A stretch of DNA of 64,000 nucleotides, taken from contig NC_090444.1 in assembly GCF_031143425.1 (NCBI RefSeq), forward strand, positions 1,351,234,323-1,351,298,322, written 5' to 3'. The notes under the pieces were generated by a model. That model was given only the letters and a program-made list of their open reading frames with translations. It made no database searches and was not told where the DNA came from. The first letter of the stretch is position 1; each line of letters starts with the position of its first letter. Made by a program: the position numbers and the translations under genes. Origin of the DNA: Pleurodeles waltl (taxonomy: Eukaryota; Chordata; Amphibia; Caudata; Salamandridae). Below, piece after piece: positions 44,990-55,989 of this stretch.

Positions 44990-46400
44990 AGCAACTACCC
45001 AACCTCATGGGAGTTCTCATCACTAAGGCAGTAGAACCTGGACAGACCATCAGCATTGGTGTGCTCTGTACCAGGATGATGTTCCACCATAAAGTCCATA
45101 CCCTGTAGGGAAATGGATCACCTCAACAGTTTTGGATTCTCACCCCTCATCTGCATTAACCCTCTGAGGGTCCTATGGTCGGTTTGAATTCGGAAGTGGT
45201 TCCCAAACAAGTAGGGTCTTAGCTTCTTCAGTGCCCAGACCACAGCAAACGCTTCACGTTCTAGGGCACTCCACCTACGTTCCCTGGGTAGTAACCTCCT
45301 GCTAATAAAGGCTCCGGGTTAATCTAGTCCCTCTTCATTAAACTGTGAGAGTACTGCTCCAATACCATTCTCTGAGGCGTCTGTTTGCACAACAAACTCC
45401 TTGGAGTAGTCAGGTGCCTTCAGCACAGGTGCTGTGCACATGGCAGCCTTAAGGGCATCAAAAGCATTCTGGCAATCCTCTGTCCAGATCACTTTCCTTG
45501 GTTGCTTCTTCGAAGTCAACTCAGTTAAGGGGGTAACAATGGTACCATATCCATTAACAGACCTCCTGTGGTATCCTGTGAGACCTAAAAAGGTTCTTAC
45601 TTCAGTCTGGGTCTTGAGAGGCTCCCAAGCCAGAATTGTGTCAATCGTAGGCTTTAGGGGTGCCACCTGGCCACTCCCCACCTGGTGTCCTAAGTACACC
45701 ACAGAGCCCTGCCCTATTTGGCGCTTGCTCGCCTTAATAGTGAGGCCTACTTCTGCAGGGCATCTATCACTCTCCAGAGGTGTTTCAGGTGTTCCTCCCA
45801 TGTGGAACTAAACACAGCAATGTCATCCAGGTAGGCGGCACTGAACTCGTCCAGCCCAGCCAACACCTGGTTGACCAACCTCTGAAAGGTGGCAGGGGCA
45901 TTTTTCATCCCAAATGGCATCACTTTCAATTGAAAGTGTCCATCTGGGGTAGAGAATGCTGACCTCTCCTTGCCCCCCGCGGTTAAGGCAATCTACCAGT
46001 ACCCAGAGGTTAAATCAAACGTACTGAGGTACTTGGCAGCGCCAAACGGGTCAATGAGCTCATCAGCTCGGGCGATGGGGTGTGCGTCAGTCTTGCTGAC
46101 CGCATTGAGTCCCCGGTAGTCCACACAGAACCTGAATTCTGGAGTGGCACCAGGTGCAGCAGCCTTTGGGACCAATACCACTGGGCTGGCCCAAGGACTG
46201 CTGGAGTGCTCAATAACCCTTAGGGCAAGCATTTTCGATACCCCATCCTTAATGCATGCCCTGACCCTGTCAGTCACCCTGCAAACCTTCTGTTTAATGG
46301 GTGTACTGTCCCCAGTGTCCACATCATGTGTGCACAAGTGCCTGACTCCTGGGATCAGGGAAAACAGTGAGGAAAACTGCGCCGTGTGGCAACAGTCATC
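44990..46400 (-). pseudogene. Gypsy reverse transcriptase-RNase H
   Basis: Minus-strand order: connection region, RT fingers/palm (SSPWASPVVLVPK; RFCVDYRGLN; YLSTFDLTSGYW), then PFGMKNAPATFQ and the catalytic box AAYLDDIAVFS near 45825. RNase H follows, with the TDASENGIGAVLSQ motif near 45380 (first catalytic Asp) and a later HADGLSR-like block near 45035. A stop follows TSGYW and others interrupt the frame; the RNase H part continues past 45318 only in a different frame. It synthesises and degrades retroelement nucleic acid when intact; not functional here. Confidence 0.88.
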
Positions 46401-46545
46401 TTGCTACTCCTCAGTCAGGGAGGGGGAGAGGATCACTCCCTCCACTGACCCATCTTTTTCTCCTGCAGACAGGAGGTCAGGAAGAGGCTCGCTTTCTTCC
46501 TCTACCCCATCATCTGTCGCAATGAGCATGGACAGTTCAGTCCGC

Positions 46546-47800
46546 TCAAAGTGAGGTTTGAGGCGGTTGACATGCAGGACCCTTAAAGGGTTCCTTGGAG
46601 ACCAGGTAGGTGACTTCACTCTTGCGCTCCACCTCCTCAAATGGCCCAGTCCACCTATCCTGGAGCGCCCTAGGCTCCAGTGGTGCCATCACCCACAGTT
46701 TTTGTCCAGGTTGAAACTCGACGAGAGTGGCATTCTGGTCATACCAGCTTTTCATGTCCTCCTGGCTTGCTTCCAGGTTCTCCTGAACGAGACTCCTGAA
46801 GCGGGAAATCTGGTTTCTCAGAGCCAGCATGTAACTGAATACATCCTGGGTGGAGTTTACTAGGAGCTTTCTCCAAAGCTTCCTTAACCAGACTCAAAGG
46901 TCTCCTCACTGCATGGCCATAAATCAGCTCAAAGGGGACTAAACCCAAGTCCCTTTTGAGGCACCTCCTTGTAGGCGAACAGAAGGCATGGCAAGAGGAC
47001 ATCCCACTTCCGCCTCAAGGGCTCTGCCAGGCCCATGATCATGCCTTTCAAGGGGCAGTTGAATCTCTCAACCAGACCATTACTTTGTGGGTAGTAAGGG
47101 GTAGTGAACTTGTACGTTACCCTACACTCCTTCAACAGAGACTGCATGTACGTGGATATGAAGTTGGTACCCCTATCTGATACCACTTCCTTGGGGAATC
47201 CCATGTGGGTAAAAAAAAACATCAAAGCACAACCCACCACAGGGGAAGTGATAGATCTCAAAGGAATGGCTTCTGGGTACCGGGTGGCATAGTCCACCAA
47301 GACCAGGATAAACCTGTTGCCCATGGCTGTCTTGGGATCCAGAGGCCCCACATTGTCAATGTCTATCCTCTCAAAGGTAGTACTGACAACAGGCAAAGGT
47401 TGGAGGGGAGCCTTACATTTCCTCCCACTCTTGCCACTTGCCTGGCAAGTCTGACAAGACTTGCAATGTGCATCTGAGTGCCTATGCATTAGGGGCCAGT
47501 GAAAGAGGGTGACAAGCCTCTCAAAGGTCTTGTCCTGCCCCAAATGTCCAGCTAATGGCACATCATGAGCCAACCCCAGTGGGAAGGGCCTGAAGCACTA
47601 GGGTACCACCAGCACACGGGCTGACCCAGGCACAGGAACCTTAGGCTCACTATACAGGAGGTCATCCTCCCAATAAATCAGGTGTGATCCTGGCTCCTTG
47701 CCAGCCGCCTGGTCTGCAGCCTGCTGCTGCAAACCCTCCAGATTAGGGCATGTCTTCTGTGCTGCACAGACCGCTTCCCTGGTGGGCCCCCTTCCTTCTG
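46546..47800 (-). pseudogene. Gypsy integrase, located upstream of RT
   Basis: Contains the zinc-binding start (H-x-G-H followed by C-K-S-C, about 47570-47455), the core with Asp in IDNVGPLDP, Asp in VVSDRGTNF and Glu in NGLVERFN (about 47070), and a C-terminal GPF module (DRWTGPFEEVERK, about 46640). The segment 47800-47600 links protease to integrase. One stop lies just before the zinc-binding part and a frame change near 46940 separates core and tail. The D-D-E residues are still present. Confidence 0.88.
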
Positions 47801-49715
47801 CCACTGCGACAGCTCAGGGACCTCCCCCAGTTCAGCCACCTGTTCCCCTGTAGGCTCCGGGGCGTCACCCTCAGGCTCCGCCTCCTCCCGGACCGTTGAA
47901 ACGCCTGGGGACAGTATCCCGTGCCCCCTGCCCTTCCTCTTCTTGGTGGGCCCCTGGTCACTGTTTCACGCACCAGGAGCTCTTGATTACCCTGACCGGC
48001 TGCCATGGACTGGGTGGATACACATACCCATCCAAGCAGACCCAGCATCTCCAAGTAAGACCTGTGTTCCACCTCCTTCCAAGGAGACTCCTCCAGGTCA
48101 TTGCCTAGCAAACAATCAACAGGCATGGTCGGACTCACAGCTACTTTCAAGGAACCTGAAAGCCCCCCATTCAAATGGAACCTGTGCCACTCTGCACAGG
48201 AAGTCTGAGTTGTCCACTACAACTACTTGGTGAAGTACCCTGCTCTTCAGACACCAGCTGACTCCTCACTGTAGTCACGCTGGCTCCTGTGTCTCTCAAA
48301 GCCTCCAGCCTCTGTCCATTAATGGTCACCCACTGACTGTACTTCTTAATGTTTTCAGGTACTAGGGTTCTCTGGACCATATCAATGTCCCCTAGTGAGA
48401 CAAGGGTCATCTCAGCTGGTTCCCACCCACCTGAAATCAACTCCTCCCCAAGCGCTACACTGGCCAAACCCTGGGACAGCGCCCCAGTGGGTGCTGGTGT
48501 ACTTTTGGGGCATTTGGGGTCCCCCCTCACATGACCCACCTGGTCACAGGCATAGCACTTACGTGGAGGACCACCTGCCACTGGCTTCCATTTGGAGAAC
48601 CATGGCTTCTTCTCACTGGGGGTTACCCTGGGAATCAGTTTGGGGCCCTTTAGAGAACTCCCCCTGTTTACCCTTACCCTCTCCTTTCTTCTGAGAGGGA
48701 CCCTGCCCACCCTTGGCATGGTCTCCACCATACCTCTTTAGGACCCTGGTGCTCTCCCAGCGGTCCGCTTCCTGCGCAAGCTTCCTGGGGTCAGTCAGCT
48801 TGCTGTCAATCAGGTGCCGGCGCAGCTCTGGAAAACATAAACTGTACAAGTGCTCCCAAACAATCAGATTGTAAAGCCCCTCATACGTAGTTACCTTACT
48901 GCCCTTCACCCAACCATCAGGTGACCTGCAATAAGAATCAACACATTCCAATCATGTTTGGGATTCCTTCTTCTTAGAGGACCTAAACTTGTCCTTGTAC
49001 TGCTCAGGGATGAGACCATACCCTGTGAGTAGGGCATCCTTCATGATAGTGTAGGTAAGACTCTGAGCATCCCCTAAGGCTGTCAGTGTATCCCTCCCCT
49101 ATACCTCAAAGTGCTTCCACAGAGCTGCCCCCCAATGAGCTTCAGGGACCAGATTCATCTGGAGAGCAGACTCATACCCCTTAAATCATAAGTATATGCA
49201 TCCTCCCTCTTGTAATCCTTCACAAGGTCTTTAGGAATGTGCACCCTCCTCTCAGGCTGCTCTGTAGGATTGCTGCCACCATCTCTACTGGACTGGCTTC
49301 TATGATCCATCTCTCTCAAGCTAAGCTCATTAGCCATCGCTAACTTCCTCTCCTCAATGGCCAGACTTCTCTGCTCCAATTGGTACTCCCATTCTGCCTG
49401 TCTGTCATGTAACTCTTCAGGTGTCAGACCCTTAGATGAGACACTGCTACCTGCCCTGGAGATCTTCTCCCTGGACATACCATTGTGTAGGGAACACTCT
49501 TCTTCCTCCTCCTCATCTCCCTCATCCTCTGTGTGCCCTTCAGTGCTCTTGGCTGTCACCGAGGCCATCAGTGCCTTTTGCAGCTCTTTCCTGGATGAGC
49601 TCTTAATGGGACAGTCAAAACTTTTACAGAACTGCTTCAACTGAGCCTTGGTATAACTCTCCAATTTCTCAAGGTCAAAGTCAGCTACAACTGATGCATC
49701 TCCAGCTTGGGACAT
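47800..49715 (-). pseudogene. Gypsy gag (SCAN-like capsid domain, zinc knuckle) and protease
   Basis: The start at 49715 (MSQAGDASVV) is the first Met after the leader. An acidic, Glu/Arg-rich helical region leads to a capsid C-terminal part at about 49090-48770 that looks like a SCAN domain: YKDKFRSSKK, then CVDSYC..PDGWVKGSKVTT and YEGLYNLIVWEHLYSLCFPE followed by LRRHLIDSKLTDPRKLAQEA. A CCHC zinc knuckle (CYACDQVGHVRGDPKC) lies at about 48560-48515 and the aspartic protease motif RDTGASVTT at about 48280. VDCLLGNDL near 48110 fits the protease end. Stops (TGA at about 48955, another near 49100) and frame changes break it. Confidence 0.85.
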
Positions 49716-49967
49716 GATGAAGATTCAAAAACAAGTGCAAAGATCCAATGGCAGAAAAACAAATTCCCAAATGAAATTTCAAAGAAAGTCAATCAAGGAA
49801 TCAGCGAAAAATGTAAGTAGAACAAAAACAGTCCCAAAGAGAAAAACAAGAATCACAAGACAAGTAGTATGTGGTCACGTAGTGGTCTGAACTCAAACAG
49901 TAGTGCACACTTAATCACTGTATGTCAAATACAAAAACAAGTCCAAATCACAATCGTTGATCACCAA

Positions 49968-51489
49968 TGTTAGAAATGGGCTCTTTGGTTGACAGTTAGG
50001 TTACCCCCTGTTCAAGCAAGGACCCTCACTCTAGTCAAGGTAAAAGAGAATCCCCCTCAGCTAACCCCTGCTTACCCCCTTGGTAGCTTGGCAGAGCAGT
50101 AGGCTTAACTTCAGACTGCTAGGTGTAAAGTATTTGTACCAACACATGCAGTAACTTAATGAAAACACTACAAATGACACAACACAGGTTTAGAAAAATA
50201 GGAAATATTTATCTAAACAAAACATGACCAAACCGACAAAATATCCACAATACACAAGTCAAGCTATCAATTAAAAATCAAAAAGATTCTTTAAGTAGTT
50301 TTAAACACACACTAACACTGTTAGCGTGAAAATGTACCTCAGGTGTGTCAAAAATAACCCTGCACGGGCGAGTGTGCGTCAAAAAGGGCTTGCGATGCAT
50401 CGATTCCACTCACGAGTGGGACCTTGTGTCGTTTCTCCTTTCGACGGGTCGGGCACGTTGTTTCTTCTCTCCGCAGGAGAACGATGCGTCGATCCGGTCA
50501 GCATTCTCGCGTCCGGGCAGCCCTTGCGTTGTTTTTACACGCCCAGCAGTGCTTGCATCAGAAATCCAGCCGCACCATGATCTGAAAACCACGCATCACG
50601 TGTTGCGATCTCCCAGCCTCCGTCAGTGATGCTGCACTTCGTTTCTCCAGCTCTGTGCATCAATTCTTCGGTCGCGTTTCCGGCGAGTGTCGATTTTCAG
50701 CTGCGGAGCCGGCGGCATGTTGTTTCTTCAGCCTCAGATTGGAGTCACGTCAGTCTTTTCCCTGCACAGCGCTCTGTGCGTGGATTTCCTCCTCTTAGGC
50801 AGCCAGCTTCTCCTTTCAGGGTCCCAGGAACTGGATGGGCATCACAGGGCAGAGTATGAGTCTATCCAGGGACTCCAGGTGCTGGTAGAGAGAAGTCTTT
50901 GCTGTCCCTGAGACTTCAAACAGGAGGCAGGCTCTAAATCACGCCTTTGGAGATCTTTACAAGAAGGAAGGCAACACAAAGGAGGTTATTCTAACTTTGG
51001 AGGAGTGTTAATCCGTCCCAAAAGTGACGGTAAAGTGACGGATATACCACCAGCCGTATTACGAGTTCCATAGGATATAATGGACTCGTAATACGGCTGG
51101 TGGTAAATCCGTCACTTTTCCGTCACTTTTGGGACGGATTAACACCTCCTCCAAAGTTAGAATAACCCCCAAAGTCCAGTCTTTGTCCTCTTACTCTGGC
51201 AGAAGCAGCAACTGCAGGATAGCTCCACAAAGAACAGTCACAGGCTGGGCAGCTCTTCTTCCTCAGCTCTTCAGCTCTTCTCAAGGCAGAGGTTCCTCTT
51301 GGTTTCCAGAAGTGTTCCAAAGTCTGTGGTTTTGGGTGCCCTTCTTATACCCAATTTCTCCTTTAAAGTAGGCCTACTTCAAAGTAAAGTCTCTTTTGAA
51401 TGTGAACTTCTGCCTTGCCCAGGCCAGGCCCCAGACACTCACCAGGGGGTTGGAGACTGCATTGTGTGAGGACAGGCACAGCATTTCAG
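49968..51489 (-). repeat. Right (5') LTR of the gypsy element, outer end deleted, with a MITE inside
   Basis: Matches the left LTR from its TGTTAGAAATG start to about 51482, but the last ~860 bp are missing. The break falls in a TTTCAGG shared by the LTR (cttttcagg) and by Harbinger spacer sequence (atttcagg), so a microhomology deletion that removed LTR end, target duplication and some H4 DNA is likely. A 190-bp foldback is inserted at 50981-51170. Confidence 0.88.
50981..51170. mobile_element. 190-bp full-length foldback MITE, copy 3, inside the gypsy LTR
   Basis: GGAGGTTATTCTAACTTTGG at the left, reverse complement ending ...GAATAACCCCC at the right, flanked by AAA on both sides (50978-50980 and 51171-51173). 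The other LTR shows a single AAA at the same place, so the 3-bp target duplication and both borders are exact. It inserted after the gypsy element did. Confidence 0.95.
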
Positions 51490-51670
51490 GAGGGGGCAGC
51501 CCACGGCACCTAACTGCGTCACAGCAGGCAACAGCACATTTTGGGATTAAATATAAACATACTGTTTCTGTCACAACATGCAATGCATTGTACAATGACG
51601 AAATGTTGAAAAGTGACCAGATGCTCATAGTTTTTACCCCTAAAGTACAACTACTGAGGATGAATAGAAG

Positions 51671-52778
51671 ATGGAGACACCCCCCGTGTACAGGCCATTG
51701 GTGGACTTGGCAACAATGGAGGACAGGCACATTATCCTCACCTACAGACGTGATAGGGCCACAATCCAAGAGCTGGGTGCCCAATTGGAGCCAGACATGA
51801 TCTCAGCTATCCGTCAGCCCACTGGGATCTCCCCTCTTGTGCAAGTCTTATCAGTGCTACATTTCTTGGCAAGTGGCTCCTTCCAAGCGACAGTGGCCAT
51901 GGCAGCAGGGATGTCTCAGCCAATGTTCTCAAACGTGCTGACCAGAGTGTTGTCTGCCCTGATGAAACACATGTGCAGCTACATCGTTTTCCCCCAGGTG
52001 GAGGATTTGGCCACAGTGAAGGCTGACTTCTATGCAATGGGACATATGCCCAACATCATTGGGACAATTGATGGTACACATATTGCATTTGTCCCCCCCA
52101 CCAGAGAAATGAACAGGTGTTCAGAAATTGAAAGAGCTTTCATTCTATGAATGTGCAGATAGTGTGCCTGGCGGACCAGTTCATCTCCCCTGTGAATCCT
52201 AAGTATCCTGGGTCTGTGCATGATGCCTTTATCCTGAGGAATAGCAGCATCCCATATGTGATGGCTCAACTCCAGAGGCACAGGATGTGGCTAATAGGTG
52301 AGCCCTGGTCCCCACCAAGTTGATGTAGGTATCTGGGTGTGGGGTTGGCCCTAAGGGTGAATGTCTGGCCAACAGGTATCCCTCGATATTTGAGGGTGAC
52401 TCTGGTTACCCCAACCTCTCATGGCTACTTACCCCAGTGAGGAATGCTAGGACAAGGGCAGAGGAAAGTTACAATGAGGCACATGGGCGTACAAGAAGAA
52501 TTATTGAGCGATCCTTTGGCCTCCTGAAGGCCAGGTTCAGGTGCCTCCATCTGACAGGTGGATCCCTGTGCTACTCACCCAAGAAGCTGTGCCAGATCAT
52601 CGTGGCATGTTACATGTTGCACAACCTAGCCTTCAGATGCCAGGTGCCTTTTGTGCAGGAGGATGGGGCTGGAGATGGGCGTGTGGCAGCTGTGGAGCCT
52701 GTGGACAGTGACAAAGAGGAGGCAGAGATTGAGGATGTGGACAACAGAACAACTATCATACAGCAGTACTTCCAGTGA
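51671..52778 (+). pseudogene. HARBI1-like nuclease of H4
   Basis: Exon 1 51671-52297 (METPPVYRPLVD; upstream codons present in H1 and H3 are degraded here), donor GT at 52298, exon 2 52396-52778. Catalytic Asp motifs (GTIDGTHI; SVHDAFIL) and Glu (RRIIERSFGLL) are kept, with CYMLHNLAFR and the acidic tail. A frame change near 52125 stops exon 1 early. The acceptor CAG of the other copies reads GAGG here (TTTGAGGGTGAC), so splicing would probably fail. Confidence 0.82.
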
Positions 52779-52797
52779 TGCACAGGTAAGACACTGT

Positions 52798-53427
52798 GGG
52801 CCTCATTACGACCCTGGTGGGCGGCGGAGGCCGCCAGCCAGGATGCCGCCCTCCATAATACCGCTCCGCGGTCAGAAGACCGCGGAGGGTATTATGAGTT
52901 TTTCCCTGGGCTGGCGGGCGGTCTCCAAAAGACCGCCCGCCAGCCCAGGGAAAAACTCCCTTCCCACGAGGATGCCGGCTCGTAATCGAGCCGGCGGAGT
53001 GGGAAGGTGCGACGGGTGCTACTGCACCCGTCGCGTATTTCACTGTCTGCTACGCAGACAGTGAAATACTAGCGGGGCCCTCTTACGGGGGCCCCTGCAG
53101 TGCCCATGCCATTGGCATGGGCACTGCAGGGGCCCCCAGGGGCCCCACGACAATCCTTACCGCCATCCTGTTCCTGGCGGGCGAGCCGCCAGGAACAGGA
53201 TGGCGGTAAGGATTGTCAGAATCCCCTCGGCGGCGCAGCGAGCTGCGCCGCCTTGGAGGATTCTTAGGGGCAGTGGAAAACTGGCGGGAGACCGCCGGTT
53301 TTCCCTTTCTGACCGCGGCCAAAGCGCCGCGGTCAGAATGCCCAAGGGAGCACCGCCGGCCTGTCGGCGGTGCTCCCGCCCCCGTTGGCCCTGGCGGTTC
53401 TCTACCGCCAGGGTCATAATGAGGCCC
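52798..53427. mobile_element. Palindrome-chain MITE, copy 2 (630 bp), in H4
   Basis: GGGCCTCATTACGACCCTGG at the left and its near-perfect reverse complement at the right, flanked by TGT on both sides (52795-52797, 53428-53430). H3 gives the empty site (agacactgtaactt). Its ends differ from the full-length Harbinger end at only two of 20 positions. The interior is the same series of palindromes as at 30268 and 63081, with sequence differences that are matched in both arms of several palindromes (for example TCCCTGGGCTGGCGGG against CCCGCCAGCCCAGGGA). Confidence 0.93.
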
Positions 53428-53879
53428 TGTAACTGTACCTTCCATTGCAGTTTTGTGTAGTTGATTTTCTCTAGGCAGGCTGCTGTTCCCACTACTCTGG
53501 GCACTTACTGTACCCTTTCACATGTCTATTCACAGATCGTTTTGCTCTACTCTGGCTCCTGGTGTATTGACTGCAGCACATTACAGGTCATACCTATGTA
53601 TACATAACTGTGCAGTCTAATTGTAATGTCTACAGATTGTTAAACAAATACATCCTTAATTCATTTGACAGATTCCATACTTGTATTTTTTAAGAGGGTT
53701 TTTATTTCAGTGCTGAGAAGTAAATGGGGATGTGCAAAGGGCTGGGGTGATGATGGAGGAAAGTCCAGGATAGAGTTCAGTCTGTTTGTATCACAGGTGC
53801 ATTGTCCAAGGGGGCATAGGGAGTGGAGCAATGCAGTTCAAGGAGGACAGGGTAACAGGGTGGGACACAAGGGTGAAAA

Positions 53880-55415
53880 TCAGAAGAGTCTTATTTCCTG
53901 GCTGAGGTTTTGGCAATGTGCTCTGGCTTCTGCCTGGATTGCATGGACCGTTTGCATGATGGTTCTCCTTCTGCAGGGTGGTGGGATGCAGATGGCCTGT
54001 TGTTCCTCTGGTGGGGCCACCTGTCCACTAGCGTTGGTGGAGGTGGAGGGCTGTTCATTCTTGTGGCTAGTGTCAGGGGCCCGTTGGTGTGCCACTGACT
54101 CCCTCATGGTGTTGGCCATGCCAGCCAGCACCCCTGCAATGGTGACCAGAGTGGTGTGGATGTCCCTCAGGTCCTCCCTGATCCCCAAGTACTGTCCCTC
54201 CTGCAGCCACTGTGTCTCCTGCAACTTGGCCAGTATCTAGACCCATTGTCTCCTGGGAATGGTGGTATGCTCCCATGATGTTGGTGAGTGCCTCGTGGAG
54301 GGTCGGTTCCCTGGGCCTGTCATCCCCTTGTCGCACAGCAGTCCTTCCAGCTTCCCTGTTGTCCTGTGCCTCTGTCCCCTGAACCATGTGCCCACTGCCA
54401 CTGACCAAGGTCCCTGATCATCCTGTGTTTGTGAGGTTGCCTGGGGTCCCTGTAGTGGTGGACACACTGCTAATTGACGTGCCCTGGGGACAGGGGTATG
54501 GGCCCACTGGGTGTGTGCAGTGCTGGTGTTTCCTGAGGGGGAAGGCTCTGTGGTGATATGGGACTGTGGCTGGGTAACCGACTGTCCGGAGGTCCCTGAT
54601 GGGCCAGGTAGGTCATCCTGATCCAAGCGTGCACAGGTGCTGCCATCACTGTGGGGGGACTGGATGTTGCTGGCACGTCCTGACGTTGTTTGGGGGACCT
54701 GTGGGGATGTAAATGCAGTGTTATAGTTTTAGCGTGTGTCAACTTGTGCATGGGTATGTTGCCCTCTATGGTTGACATTGCCATGGCAGATTGGCCTTAG
54801 TGAGAGTTGTTATTTGGTTGGCCAGGTGATTGTCTATAGTGTGCATGCAGTGGTGATGGTTGTCCTTGCAGGTCTGTGAGTGGTGTCCATGCATTGGAAT
54901 ATCATGCAGGGCTTGGCATTGGGATGAGTGGGTTGTGATGGTGGGGTGTGTGGGTTGTGGTGGAGTGATGGGCATTAAGATGGGGGTTTGTGATGGCATG
55001 CAGGTAGGGGGGTGAAAGTAGTAATGATTTGACTTACCAGAGTCCAGTCCTCCAGCTACTCCTGTCAGGCCATCAGGATGCATTATTGTCAAGACTTGCT
55101 CCTCCCATGTTGTTAGTTGTCGGGGAGGAGGTGGAGGTCCACCACCAGTCCTCTGTACAGCTATCTGGTGTCTTGCAACCACAGAACACACCTTCCCCGT
55201 AGGTCATTCCACCTCTTCCTGATGTCATCCCTTTTTCTTGGGTGCTGTCCCACGGCATTGACCCTGTCCACGATCCTCCTCCACAGCTCCATCTTCCTTG
55301 CAATGGATGTCTGCTGCACCTGTGATCCAAATAGCTGTGGCTCTACCCAGATGATTTCCTCCACCATGACCCTAAGCTCCTCCTCAGAGAACCTGGGATG
55401 TCTTTTTGGTGCCAT
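53880..55415 (-). pseudogene. ORF-A of H4: Myb/SANT-like protein
   Basis: Start at 55415 (MAPKRHPRFSEEEL). The Myb/SANT-like domain reads through KMELWRRIVDRVNAVGQHP and DIRKRWNDLRG, where a one-base loss shifts frame. Exon 1 ends near 55038 at donor GGTAAGTC. Downstream parts give the Ser/Pro-rich linker (about 54650-54480) and a C-terminal part with LQETQWLQEGQYLGIREDLR, TTLVTIAGVLAGMANTMRE and a basic CRRRTIMQTVHAIQAEARAH helix (54224-53880). This is the clearest view of the ORF-A C-terminus. Confidence 0.75.
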
Positions 55416-55946
55416 GGGTGTAGTGTGAGTGGTGTGTGTGAGGGTGTATGGGGTGATGTGTTGGATGTGTGTGCTGTGAGGTGCGTGGATGGTGGATGGG
55501 GGATGGTGTTCTATGGCTCTGGTTGTGTGGGTGCTCTTGTTAATGTGGGTGTGTGTTTTATAGTGTTGTGGGTGTGTGGATGTGGTTTGTGTATGGGTGT
55601 CAGGTGTGTGTAGTTTGAATTGTCCAATGTGGGGCTGTTTTGTATGTGTGTGTGTATTTTGAGCGTGGCGGTATGTACCGCCAATGGTTTACCACGGTGG
55701 AATGTCCGCCGTGATTTGTGGGTCATAATGCTGTTCGTAGTTCTGTTGGCGTAATGGTGTGGGTTTTGCTACTGCCAGTTTATCACTGACCTTTGGGCTG
55801 GCGTACTTGTGTGTGTGTCTGTATAGTGATGGATTTCTATGAGTGGGTCATAATAGGGGTAGCAGTATACTGCTGCGGTCGCGATATGTTGGCTCGGGTC
55901 ACCATGGCGGTAAGCTGGACTTACCGCCAATGTCAGAATGAGGGCC
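55416..55946 (-). promoter_or_regulatory. ORF-A leader and right end of H4
   Basis: GT-rich on the plus strand, matching 28704-29300 and the reverse of 11790-12376. It includes a TTTTATA (TATAAAA on the coding strand) near 55556. It ends in the GGCGGT/ACCGCC-rich terminal segment and end repeat at 55926-55946. Promoter role inferred from position. Confidence 0.35.
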
Positions 55947-55989
55947 AGTATGTTTTAGCCTACTGTTTTTAGATTTCTAATATATTTAA

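Larger units (their letters stand above)
42766..51489 (-). mobile_element. Gmr1-like Ty3/gypsy retrotransposon with SCAN-type gag
   Basis: Two LTRs (42766-44963 and 49968-51489) enclose gag-pro-integrase-RT-RNase H on the minus strand. Integrase (about 47580-46550) precedes RT (46340-45750), the order known for Gmr1-like elements and unlike ordinary Ty3/gypsy. After the plus-strand end of the left LTR, CGTGTCCCCTCCAGC (44964-44978) is the complement of a purine-rich tract GCTGGAGGGGACACG, fitting the polypurine tract. Next to the right LTR, minus-strand TTGGTGATCAACG fits the primer-binding-site position. Stops and frame changes in all genes show that it is inactive. Confidence 0.9.
39690..55946 (-). 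mobile_element. Harbinger copy H4, split by a gypsy element and a palindrome-chain MITE
   Basis: Left part: subterminal blocks (39690-39845), 74-bp array, ORF-B (minus) to 42765. Right part: from about 51483 the spacer remnant, nuclease (plus), ORF-A (minus) and the end repeat finishing ...GAATGAGGGCC at 55946. The left end repeat and the whole 55-63-bp array are missing. A gypsy element (42766-51489) separates the parts, and about 0.4 kb of H4 between ORF-B exon 1 and the nuclease is missing at that site. A 630-bp MITE lies at 52798-53427 just 3' of the nuclease stop. Confidence 0.85.

Noticed and set aside
48613..48951. Host SCAN-domain gene exon
   Set aside because: It is followed in order by a zinc knuckle, protease, integrase and RT between two LTRs, so it is gypsy gag.
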